A stretch of 6,383 nt of DNA from Oscillospiraceae bacterium (GTDB lineage Bacteria > Bacillota_A > Clostridia > Oscillospirales > WRJC01), in assembly GCA_009785015.1 (NCBI GenBank), contig WQXD01000220.1:1-6383 (forward strand). Reading direction: 5' to 3'. Position numbers and translations under genes: made by a program. This document shows positions 1-6,383 of this stretch, piece by piece; the stretch's first letter is position 1, and each line of letters starts with the position of its first letter. The notes below the pieces were generated by a model. It saw only the letters and a program-made list of their open reading frames with translations, had not been told where the DNA came from and ran no database searches.

Positions 1-1883
1 AAAATTCGAGAGTGTCAAAACGGTTTGTCGACGCGAACATGGTCGAAACCGAAATGACCGGAAATATCGGCGATATGCAAATCAAAGCGGAGTTTTTGAC
101 ATACAGGGATTTCCCGGTTGTCGAATGGACGGTATATTTCTCCTGTATCCCCGGAAAACAAAAAACCGGAATACTCGAAAATGTCCTGTCCGCAGACGTC
201 TTTTTCGGTGCCGAAAGCGCTCCCGTGCTCGTTTCCAACAACGGCGATTTTTGCAGCAAGGACGGTTACACGGTGAGCCGGACCGAACTGCGCGACGGCG
301 TGAACTTTTCCCAGGCGCCCGTCGGCGGCCGCCCCTGCGACCAGGCGTTCCCCTATCAGAGGCTGCTTTTTGACGGCTTCGGGTTCAACATATCGATAGG
401 CTGGCCCGGCCAATGGTCGTGCGGGTATAACGGAACAAAAGACGGGGTTTTTTTCAAGGCGGGCCAGCAAGTATCGCGCGCGTATATACAAAGCGGCGAA
501 GTATTCAGGACCCCGCGCATGACGATGATGGCTTTTGAGGGCGATGAAACCCGGGGCATAAATATCTGGAGAAGATGGTTCAACGCCCATGTGACTCCGC
601 GCCAGAAGGGCAGGATACTGGAACCGAAATCGGTGCTGTGCGACAACAACGCCGGGGTCGAGTGGCAGGAAGCGACCGAGGAAAATCAGCTTGGCTCGAT
701 CGCTTACGCCAAAGAGAACTTCCCCGGGGCGAAATTGTGGTGGATCGACGCGGGCTGGTACCCGTGCAGGGACGCCGCCAATAACAAGACATGGCCCGTG
801 ACCGGCGACTGGTACCCGGACCCCGAGAGGTTTCCCAACGGATTCGCGCCGGTGGGCGAAGCGTGCCGGGACGCCGGGATGGAGCTTTTGGTCTGGCATG
901 AGCCGGAGCGCGTGCACAAGGATTCGAAATTCTGCAAAGAGCATCCCGATTGGCTGCTCGCGAAAAAAACCGAGGACAACTGGAGTTATCTGCTCGATTT
1001 GACGAATCCCGACTGCCTTGAATGGCTGTGCGGCCATATGGTAAATTTGATCACACAGAGCAACATCGTGTGCTACAGGCAGGATTTCAACTTTGAGCCC
1101 CTGAAATACTGGCGCGAAAACGAAGATGAGGACAGGCAGGGAATGGTCGAAAATTTGTATGTGCAAGCATATCTGGCGTACTGGGATCATCTTTTGATGA
1201 ATGTACCGGATCTGTGGATCGATTCGTGTTCGTCGGGAGGCCGCAGGAACGATCTCGAAACGATGCGCCGCTCGGTCCCGCTCCATCCGACCGATTACGG
1301 GTACGGCTACCATCATATCAACCAGGCTTACCGCCATACGCTTCACTCGTGGATCCCCTTTACCAGGGGCTGGACAAATTCGTGGGACAAAGACAACGAA
1401 TATTACAACCACGCGGATTATTACGCACCCGAAACCCCTTCGCTCGACAATTTCAAACTGATAAACGGATTCGGTTCATTGACTTTTTTCGCGGGCGTGG
1501 CGGACTTGAAAGCGCTTGAATCCGATGTGCCTTATGCAAAAAAACTTCTCGGAATTTGGGAAAAATGCGCGGAAATGCAGCTTTCGGGTGATTTTTACGC
1601 GCTCACCGAAAATCACAGGGACAACACGAAGTGGACGGTCTTCCAGTTCGACTGCCCCGAGGGCGAAAAGGGAGTGTTTCAGGCGCTCAGAAACAATCAG
1701 AGCAAAGATGAAAGCATAACCGTGAGCCCGCACGGATTCTGCAGCTGCGAAAATTATGTTTTCACAAATGAAGAAACAGGCGAAAGTTTTGAGCTTTGCG
1801 GGGCACATATACAAAAAAGCGGCGTGACGTTCACGCAGCCCGTGCGCAGCGGCGCGATCTGGTTCTATTGTAAAAAACAATAA
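1..1883 (+). CDS. GH36 family alpha-galactosidase-type glycoside hydrolase, 5'-truncated by the window edge
   Basis: Predicted retaining glycosidase that releases terminal alpha-galactose from oligosaccharides or galactosylated polymers. The frame is open to the left edge (first whole codon at position 3). The GTG at 12 has no ribosome binding site and is probably internal. Counting residues from that GTG, the order is a beta-sandwich N-terminal part (about 1-200), a TIM barrel (about 210-530) and a C-terminal beta domain ending at 623. Barrel motifs are WWIDAGWY near 245, LVWHEPERV near 295, CYRQDFN with likely nucleophile D358, and SCSSGGRRND with likely acid/base D414. The 56-residue gap between these aspartates fits GH36. 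Family members usually have about 700-730 residues, so roughly 100 N-terminal residues are missing here; whether there is a signal peptide cannot be judged. GH2 follows 34 nt downstream, suggesting one operon. Family assignment is strong, but alpha-galactoside specificity is inferred: GH36 also includes N-acetylgalactosaminidases. Confidence 0.9.
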   Translation, partial: NSRVSKRFVDANMVETEMTGNIGDMQIKAEFLTYRDFPVVEWTVYFSCIPGKQKTGILENVLSADVFFGAESAPVLVSNNGDFCSKDGYTVSRTELRDGVNFSQAPVGGRPCDQAFPYQRLLFDGFGFNISIGWPGQWSCGYNGTKDGVFFKAGQQVSRAYIQSGEVFRTPRMTMMAFEGDETRGINIWRRWFNAHVTPRQKGRILEPKSVLCDNNAGVEWQEATEENQLGSIAYAKENFPGAKLWWIDAGWYPCRDAANNKTWPVTGDWYPDPERFPNGFAPVGEACRDAGMELLVWHEPERVHKDSKFCKEHPDWLLAKKTEDNWSYLLDLTNPDCLEWLCGHMVNLITQSNIVCYRQDFNFEPLKYWRENEDEDRQGMVENLYVQAYLAYWDHLLMNVPDLWIDSCSSGGRRNDLETMRRSVPLHPTDYGYGYHHINQAYRHTLHSWIPFTRGWTNSWDKDNEYYNHADYYAPETPSLDNFKLINGFGSLTFFAGVADLKALESDVPYAKKLLGIWEKCAEMQLSGDFYALTENHRDNTKWTVFQFDCPEGEKGVFQALRNNQSKDESITVSPHGFCSCENYVFTNEETGESFELCGAHIQKSGVTFTQPVRSGAIWFYCKKQ

Positions 1884-1899
1884 ATAATAATAAATAATG

Positions 1900-1908
1900 A
1901 GGAAAGGA
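1900..1908 (+). promoter_or_regulatory. Ribosome binding site that fixes the GH2 start at 1918
   Basis: The purine-rich stretch AGGAAAGGA ends nine bases before the ATG at 1918. An in-frame ATG at 1897 would place this site inside the coding region and has only AT-rich sequence in front of it, so 1918 is the better start. Confidence 0.75.
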
Positions 1909-1917
1909 AAATTTGAT

Positions 1918-4740
1918 ATGAAATCTAAAATCCAGTCCCTTTCCGGCACATGGAAATTGATCCATGATCCCTCAAATACCGGCAAACAAAAAAATTGGCC
2001 GGAGCAATTTCCCCTTTGTGATTCGCTGGATATAGGCGTGCCCGGACAGGCGCAGGCCGTATATCCGGGCAAAAGCGGCGTATTCTGGTATTACAGGACG
2101 CTCGCCTGCGAAATCGCCTTAGATGAGAGCGACCGGGCGTTTATACGCTGCCAGGCAGTAGACTACCGCTGCGAGGCGTGGCTCAACGGGCGCTTTATCG
2201 GAGAACACGACGGAGGGGAGACGCCTTTTGACCTCGAAGTGACAAACGCGCTCAAAAAAGACGAACCGAATCAGCTCGTCATGCGCGTCGTGGTGCCCCA
2301 TGACGGCGAAGCGACAGACGGCCTGCTGCTGCGCGAAATTCCGAGCTCAAACAAGCGCGAGGGCGACTATTGCCCCGGCTCCCCGAACAACTTCGGCGGC
2401 ATAATGCGCCGCTTGGAACTGATCGCGCGCCCCGCGGTGATGATAAAAGACGCGCGTATAACCGCCTGCCCGCACACCGGCAAGGTGAACGCCGAGCTGA
2501 CGGTGGAGAGCTCGCTTGGCGAAGAGGCGGAACTCACAATATGCGCCGTGCTTTCGCCGCGCGGCCAGATGATCCCTGTGGCGGAGGCTTCGCTTCGCGC
2601 GCTTTGTTCTCCCGGCATAAATACATACATGTTATCCTGCACGGTCGAAAACCCGAATTTATGGGAGCCGGAGAGCCCCGCGCTCTATGATGTAAATATA
2701 CGCGCATCCGCGAAAAATATACAAGACTCATTTGCGGCGCGCATCGGATTCCGCGAGTTTAAAGTCGAGCAGGGATATTTCATGCTGAACGGGCGGCGCA
2801 TATATTTAAAATCCACCCACAGCGGCGGGGATATCTCTATTTTCAATCTGTATTACCTGAAAACCGCCGGTTTTAACACGATCCGCATCATAAGCAACAA
2901 TATGCATCCCGATTTGCTGGATTACTGCGACGATATCGGCCTGATGGTGTTTCAGGAGCACAGGGCGGCCTGGCTGCTCGGTGATTCGCCGCATGCCGAA
3001 CAATATTTCGACCAATCGCTTCTTGAAACCGTGAACCGCGACAAAAACCACGCCTGCCTTGTGATTATATCCCTGTTAAACGAAAACTTCGAAAACGACG
3101 CCTACCGCGCGGCGGTAAATTCCCTGCCGAAACTCCGCGCGATAGATTCGACCCGCCTTGTTTTGCTGTCGAGCGGGCGCTGGGACTATAATCTGCGGGT
3201 GGGTTCGGTTTCAAACCCGTTCTCCGACTGCTTCGAATGTGTGTGGGGAGAGGAGGATCCCGCTCATCCGCTTGAAAGAACGCGGATGCACGGACCAAAC
3301 GAGCCGCTGCATCCCATGGCCGCCGGAGCGGGCGATATCCACGTATACCCCCGTATGCCGATGACATGGGAAGTAAAAGAGGCAGTCCTCAATGTGGGCA
3401 AAGACTCCAAGCCCGTGTTTATCTCCGAATTCGGCGCGGGCAGCCAGCTCCATGTACTGAGCGACTACCGCCACGCGCAGCAAACCGGAGTCTGCCTGAA
3501 TCTCCCGGAAGTCCAAACGGTAAAAAAAGCGCTCGACTCGATTGAAGCCGGATGGGAAAAATTCGGGCTGGGCGAGGTATATCCGTCCATCGACGATTTT
3601 CTGACTGACAGTTTTGTAAAATCCGTGCGCCAGCGCGTGATCACCTTCGATCTCGTGCGCGGCAATCCGAAATTCTGCGGGTATAATCTGACCGGTATCA
3701 TGGACCACGCGCTGGCCGGCGAAGGGCTGTGGACCTCATTCGGCGAATTCAAGCCGGGCATGATGGAAGCGGTCCGCGACGGCTGGAGCCCGCTTCGGTT
3801 CTGTCTGCTTGTGAATCCCGACCATCCCTACGCGGGCCGGCCCCTGCGCGTCGTCGCGCGTCTCGCAAACGAGGACGCATTGGCTCCGGGGTCATACCCC
3901 GTGACGCTGCGCATATGGAACAGCGGCGGCACGCTCTGGGAGCATAAAACGAAAGTCACGGTAGAAGAGGGAAAATTCGCCCCGCTCGCCTATACCGTTT
4001 TTGACGAAACTATAAATATCGGATTAAAAGCGGGCGAGTACACCCTTTGCGCCGATCTCGAAGACGGCGGCCGCCCGGGCAACCGCAGAATGAAATTTGA
4101 AGTCACCGATAAAAACGCTTTCCCCGCCGTATCGGGGAAAATACACGCCCTCGGACTGGATGAGCCGCAAACAGAAATTTTAAAATCGACGGGAGCGGAA
4201 GTCGTTTCGTTTGACTATGGCGCCTGTTTTGGAAATGCAAATGAAGTGATCGTTGTGGGGGACAATGGGGCGTCTGTCAAATGGGATATGTTGTATGAGT
4301 GTATACAACGCGGCGCGAAGGCTTTGTTTCTGTCGCCGTTTGTATTCAGGGAAAACGAAAACACGACCGCGAATCTTCCTTTTGAACAAAAGGGAAAGCT
4401 GCGCTATATGCGTGACTGGCTGTACCACAAGGAATACATCGGAAAAAGGCATCCCGTACTCGAGGGAATGCGGGCTCCGGGTATTTTGGACTGGGAGTAT
4501 TACGGGCAGCTTTGCAACGATTATTTCTTCGAGGGCATTCAAACCCCCGATGATATAGCGGTGGCATGTATGGCCACGGGGTACCCGGGGCCCGGATATG
4601 ACGAGGGGATCGCGATCGGCGGATATAATCACGGAGGCGGTTATTTTATGCTGAACACCATGAGCCTGCTTTCCAATGCCGGCCACCCCGCCGCCGACAG
4701 GCTGCTCATCAATCTTTTGAATTACATCATTGCTCTGTAA
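1918..4740 (+). CDS. Glycoside hydrolase family 2 protein with C-terminal amidotransferase-like domain
   Basis: Predicted cytoplasmic retaining beta-glycosidase of 940 residues from the ATG at 1918. It has no signal peptide. Domain order: GH2 sugar-binding jelly roll (about 5-165, with FWYYRTL and AWLNGRFIGEHDGGETPF), Ig-like sandwich (about 172-283), TIM barrel (about 285-620, opening with FMLNGRRIYLKS), a second beta sandwich (about 622-735), and an alpha/beta domain (about 740-940) resembling the class I amidotransferase-like or GH42 trimerisation fold, with HPVLEGM and LDWEYYGQL. Both catalytic glutamates appear present: acid/base E389 in SLLNEN and nucleophile E504 in FISEFGAG. The usual GH2 signature R-x-S/T-H-x-P is changed to IRIISNNMHP (322-331). 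The C-terminal domain shows no nucleophile-elbow cysteine, so it is probably structural. Substrate is uncertain: beta-galactoside, beta-mannoside and beta-glucuronide are all possible. Pairing with GH36 would suit a galactomannan or galactoside, but that is inference. Confidence 0.9.
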   Translation: MKSKIQSLSGTWKLIHDPSNTGKQKNWPEQFPLCDSLDIGVPGQAQAVYPGKSGVFWYYRTLACEIALDESDRAFIRCQAVDYRCEAWLNGRFIGEHDGGETPFDLEVTNALKKDEPNQLVMRVVVPHDGEATDGLLLREIPSSNKREGDYCPGSPNNFGGIMRRLELIARPAVMIKDARITACPHTGKVNAELTVESSLGEEAELTICAVLSPRGQMIPVAEASLRALCSPGINTYMLSCTVENPNLWEPESPALYDVNIRASAKNIQDSFAARIGFREFKVEQGYFMLNGRRIYLKSTHSGGDISIFNLYYLKTAGFNTIRIISNNMHPDLLDYCDDIGLMVFQEHRAAWLLGDSPHAEQYFDQSLLETVNRDKNHACLVIISLLNENFENDAYRAAVNSLPKLRAIDSTRLVLLSSGRWDYNLRVGSVSNPFSDCFECVWGEEDPAHPLERTRMHGPNEPLHPMAAGAGDIHVYPRMPMTWEVKEAVLNVGKDSKPVFISEFGAGSQLHVLSDYRHAQQTGVCLNLPEVQTVKKALDSIEAGWEKFGLGEVYPSIDDFLTDSFVKSVRQRVITFDLVRGNPKFCGYNLTGIMDHALAGEGLWTSFGEFKPGMMEAVRDGWSPLRFCLLVNPDHPYAGRPLRVVARLANEDALAPGSYPVTLRIWNSGGTLWEHKTKVTVEEGKFAPLAYTVFDETINIGLKAGEYTLCADLEDGGRPGNRRMKFEVTDKNAFPAVSGKIHALGLDEPQTEILKSTGAEVVSFDYGACFGNANEVIVVGDNGASVKWDMLYECIQRGAKALFLSPFVFRENENTTANLPFEQKGKLRYMRDWLYHKEYIGKRHPVLEGMRAPGILDWEYYGQLCNDYFFEGIQTPDDIAVACMATGYPGPGYDEGIAIGGYNHGGGYFMLNTMSLLSNAGHPAADRLLINLLNYIIAL

Positions 4741-4750
4741 GCGGCAATAC

Positions 4751-4757
4751 GGAGGAA
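4751..4757 (+). promoter_or_regulatory. Ribosome binding site that fixes the oxidoreductase start at 4769
   Basis: GGAGGAA lies 11 bases before the ATG at 4769. A longer reading from an ATG at 4730 would overlap the end of the GH2 gene, put this site inside the coding region, and add 13 residues (including HH and CKRQ) before the Rossmann fold begins. The start at 4769 is therefore preferred. Confidence 0.75.
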
Positions 4758-4768
4758 ATCATCATAAA

Positions 4769-5785
4769 ATGAATGAAAAAAAACTAAAGGCGGCCATTTT
4801 GGGTTATGGCAGAAGCGGGAGTTCGCTTCACGCGGACGCAATCGAAAAATCCGCGGAATTTGAACTCGGCGCGGTATGCGATACAGACGAAAATGCGAGA
4901 GAAGCGGCCTATAAACGCTTTAAATGCCGCATTTACGAAAATTACCGCGATATGCTCGATAAAGAAGAAGCGGATGTTGTGGTGATTGTTACGAGAAGCA
5001 GCCAGCACTGCTCCATGGCCTGCGACTGCCTTGAAGCGAAAAAGAACGTTCTTGTCACAAAACCGTGGGCGTTGGACTGCGGGCAGGCAAAAAAAATGAT
5101 CGACTCGGCCAAAAAAAGCGGCAAACGGCTGCTGCCCTGGCTTCCGGCGAGATGGGGAGGGGACTTGGTCAGGCTCCGCGAATTGATAGGTTCCGGAATT
5201 ATCGGCAAAATATTCCAAGTGAGAAGAAGCGAATTTTCATTTGCGGTGAGAAGCGACTGGCAGACCCTGAAAGAGTACGGCGGAGGATACCTTTTAAACT
5301 GGGGCCCGCATCTGATCGACCAGCCGGTTATGCTGTTGGGCCAGAGGGTAAAATCCGTTTACGCCGAAATGAAGCATTTGATAAACCTCGGCGACGCGGA
5401 AGATATGTTTTACGCCGTTTTAAAAACGCAGGAGGGAACAGTCATCGTTTCCGAATACAACCTGTGCGCGGACAAGCTGCCCGACTGGGTAATACAGGGC
5501 GACAGGGGGACGATATTTTCCAAAAACGGCGAAATAGAAATCCACCGCGCCGTCCTGCCGCAGACCGCCGACGGGGGCTCGTATGGAAGCGCTGTCAGAA
5601 TGGAAATAACAAAGGAAAAAGTGATCGGGGACAGATACGGGGATGCAGATCTCATATATGCCCACATAGCCCATGCGTTGCGCGGCGGCGATTACAGCGT
5701 TTCCACAGACAGCGCATTGGAGCTGACGAGGGTGCTTGACGCCGTCCGGAAGTCAAACGACACCGGAGAGGCAGTTTTCCTTTAA
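4769..5785 (+). CDS. Gfo/Idh/MocA family NAD(P)-dependent sugar oxidoreductase
   Basis: Predicted cytoplasmic dehydrogenase or reductase of 338 residues, the normal size for this family, acting on a sugar, sugar acid, inositol or glycoside. The N-terminal Rossmann fold (about 6-120) carries GYGRSG (G12, G14, G17) for dinucleotide binding. D38 ends the second strand (AVCDTD), which usually favours NAD over NADP. The C-terminal alpha/beta domain (about 125-338) carries GGGYLLNWGPHLID. Lysine K98 and histidine H181 occupy the expected catalytic positions. Two positions differ from the common pattern: the EKP motif reads TKP (T97), and the aspartate four residues before the histidine is asparagine (N177). 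It lies 28 nt after GH2 with its own strong ribosome binding site and no terminator between, so it is probably co-transcribed. The substrate is unknown. Related folds include the NAD-dependent glycosidases of GH109, so direct glycosidase activity is a less likely alternative. Family assignment is secure. Confidence 0.92.
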   Translation: MNEKKLKAAILGYGRSGSSLHADAIEKSAEFELGAVCDTDENAREAAYKRFKCRIYENYRDMLDKEEADVVVIVTRSSQHCSMACDCLEAKKNVLVTKPWALDCGQAKKMIDSAKKSGKRLLPWLPARWGGDLVRLRELIGSGIIGKIFQVRRSEFSFAVRSDWQTLKEYGGGYLLNWGPHLIDQPVMLLGQRVKSVYAEMKHLINLGDAEDMFYAVLKTQEGTVIVSEYNLCADKLPDWVIQGDRGTIFSKNGEIEIHRAVLPQTADGGSYGSAVRMEITKEKVIGDRYGDADLIYAHIAHALRGGDYSVSTDSALELTRVLDAVRKSNDTGEAVFL

Positions 5786-5786
5786 T

Positions 5787-5815
5787 TTGCGACCTTGCCA
5801 AACAAATCATTTAAT
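5787..5815 (+). promoter_or_regulatory. Possible sigma-A-type promoter for the lipoprotein gene
   Basis: TTGCGA (5787-5792; four of six matches to TTGACA) is followed after 17 bases by TTTAAT (5810-5815; five of six matches to TATAAT). It lies in the 79-nt gap after the oxidoreductase, the only gap here with room for a promoter, and would leave about 40 bases of leader before the ribosome binding site and start. The -10 element sits inside a perfect 11-bp inverted repeat at 5807-5817 (TCATTTAATGA). Such matches occur by chance in AT-rich spacers, so this is tentative. Confidence 0.35.
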
Positions 5816-5846
5816 GACAGCGGGGATGTATTGAAAAAAAGTTAAA

Positions 5847-5852
5847 AGGAGA
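5847..5852 (+). promoter_or_regulatory. Ribosome binding site for the lipoprotein gene
   Basis: AGGAGA lies 12 bases before the ATG at 5865, within an A-rich leader. The spacing is slightly long, but it is the only candidate nearby, and the ATG it serves begins a clear lipoprotein signal peptide. Confidence 0.65.
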
Positions 5853-5864
5853 ATATACATATAT

Positions 5865-6383
5865 ATGAAAAAACATATTGCGTTTGTATTGATATTGTCA
5901 TTGCTGATTTCCATCGTATTTATACCGTCGTGCGGCGAAACAGACGAAAAAACCCCCGTTCGGGATTCCGACGGCGAAAATGCCGTTGACCCGGTTGATC
6001 CGGAACAAAATGAAGCGGCTCTAAAAGATTCGCTGCCGGAAGATTTGGATTTTGAGGGAGCCGTTGTCAACCTATTGATTCCGGGCGGCGAAGTAAATCA
6101 AGTCACCATGGATGAATTCTATGCCGAAAGGGAAACCGGGGACATCATAAACGACGCCGTTTACCGCCGCAACATGGCTGCCGAAGAACGTTTGAATGTG
6201 AAACTGAACGTTATTTGCGGCCCGGATTTGCACCACTGGGACGAAATGAACAGAATGATAAGAAACAGCATCGCATCAGGCGACAATTCATATCAGCTGA
6301 TAGCGGGCTGGTCGGCGCGCGCTCCCGCGCTGGCGCTTGACGGGCTGTTTTTGGATATGAAACCGCTGCCGTACCTGAACTTG
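5865..6383 (+). CDS. Lipoprotein, probable sugar ABC transporter substrate-binding protein, 3'-truncated by the window edge
   Basis: The first 173 codons of a gene with no stop before the right edge. The protein begins MKK, followed by a hydrophobic stretch (about 5-20) and a lipobox-like IPSC ending at C23 (codon 5931-5933), so it is probably exported, lipidated and anchored on the outer face of the membrane. An acidic linker rich in D, E and P (about 25-55) separates the anchor from the folded part, which begins near LPEDLDFEGAVVNLL. The stretch EFYAERETGDIINDAVYRRN and the following EERLNVKLNV resemble extracellular solute-binding proteins I associate with Clostridia. Full-length relatives are usually 400-550 residues, so about a third is visible. 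It would capture an oligosaccharide for an ABC permease, not in this window, and fits the adjacent glycosidases. Lipoprotein status is well supported; the transporter role rests on remembered similarity and context. Confidence 0.78.
   Translation, partial: MKKHIAFVLILSLLISIVFIPSCGETDEKTPVRDSDGENAVDPVDPEQNEAALKDSLPEDLDFEGAVVNLLIPGGEVNQVTMDEFYAERETGDIINDAVYRRNMAAEERLNVKLNVICGPDLHHWDEMNRMIRNSIASGDNSYQLIAGWSARAPALALDGLFLDMKPLPYLNL

Noticed and set aside
15..1412. Long antisense reading frame (465 codons) opposite the GH36 gene
   Set aside because: It lies wholly opposite a gene with clear GH36 motifs, its translation shows no recognisable domain, and it is best explained by GC-biased codon use leaving the opposite strand free of stops.
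1476..2072. Antisense reading frame spanning the GH36-GH2 junction
   Set aside because: It overlaps both coding ends and the GH2 ribosome binding site, and its translation shows no recognisable family.
3211..3708. Antisense reading frame inside GH2
   Set aside because: It lies opposite the catalytic barrel, including the nucleophile E504 region, and shows no protein-family features.
4576..4600. GC-rich palindromic run near the GH2 3' end
   Set aside because: It encodes a glycine/proline-rich loop (GYPGPGYDEG) in frame, so the symmetry is a by-product of GGN and CCN codons.
5065..5739. Alternative + strand frame of 224 codons inside the oxidoreductase gene
   Set aside because: The translation is arginine-rich and featureless, typical of a shifted frame of a real gene, while the other frame carries the Rossmann and GGGYLLNWGPHLID motifs.
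5831..5859. TTGAAA, 17 bases, TATACA as a promoter
   Set aside because: Transcription would begin at or after the ATG at 5865 and leave out the ribosome binding site.
5786..5864. Rho-independent terminator after the oxidoreductase
   Set aside because: No GC-rich stem followed by a T-run is present. The only inverted repeat is a short AT-rich palindrome.
5807..6070. Antisense frame rich in serine opposite the lipoprotein gene
   Set aside because: The + strand here encodes a convincing signal peptide, lipobox and binding-protein N-terminus with a ribosome binding site; the antisense translation is low-complexity.

Overview
The window holds four genes on the + strand, tightly spaced and pointing the same way, and reads as part of a carbohydrate-utilisation locus. 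In order: a glycoside hydrolase family 36 (GH36, alpha-galactosidase type) gene whose 5' end lies off the left edge; a complete GH2 glycosidase; a complete Gfo/Idh/MocA-family sugar oxidoreductase; and the 5' part of a lipoprotein resembling the substrate-binding component of a sugar ABC transporter, cut by the right edge. No RNA gene, mobile element, CRISPR array or long repeat was seen.

Organism: the sequence suggests a Gram-positive anaerobe of the Bacillota, most likely a Clostridia-type gut or environmental fermenter. The reasons are purine-rich AGGAGG-like ribosome binding sites before each complete start, glycosidases next to a lipoprotein-anchored binding protein rather than a SusC/SusD pair, and the resemblance of the lipoprotein's mature N-terminus to a binding-protein family I associate with uncultured Clostridia. 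This is inference, not a taxonomic assignment.

Layout: GH36 (left edge to 1883) is followed after a 34-nt AT-rich spacer by GH2 (1918-4740). After 28 nt comes the oxidoreductase (4769-5785), and after 79 nt the lipoprotein (5865 to the right edge). The first three genes have no visible terminator between them and are probably co-transcribed. The 79-nt gap is the only one with room for a promoter, and a plausible one is present. No gene-free stretch exceeds 300 bases.

How they may work together: the lipoprotein would capture an oligosaccharide or glycoside outside the cell and pass it to an ABC permease not in this window. The GH2 enzyme, which has no signal peptide, would cut beta-linked sugars in the cytoplasm, and the GH36 enzyme would remove alpha-galactosyl units. 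The oxidoreductase would oxidise or reduce a released sugar, or modify a glycoside before cleavage. The most notable features are the non-canonical active-site positions of the oxidoreductase and the atypical GH2 with a C-terminal amidotransferase-like domain.
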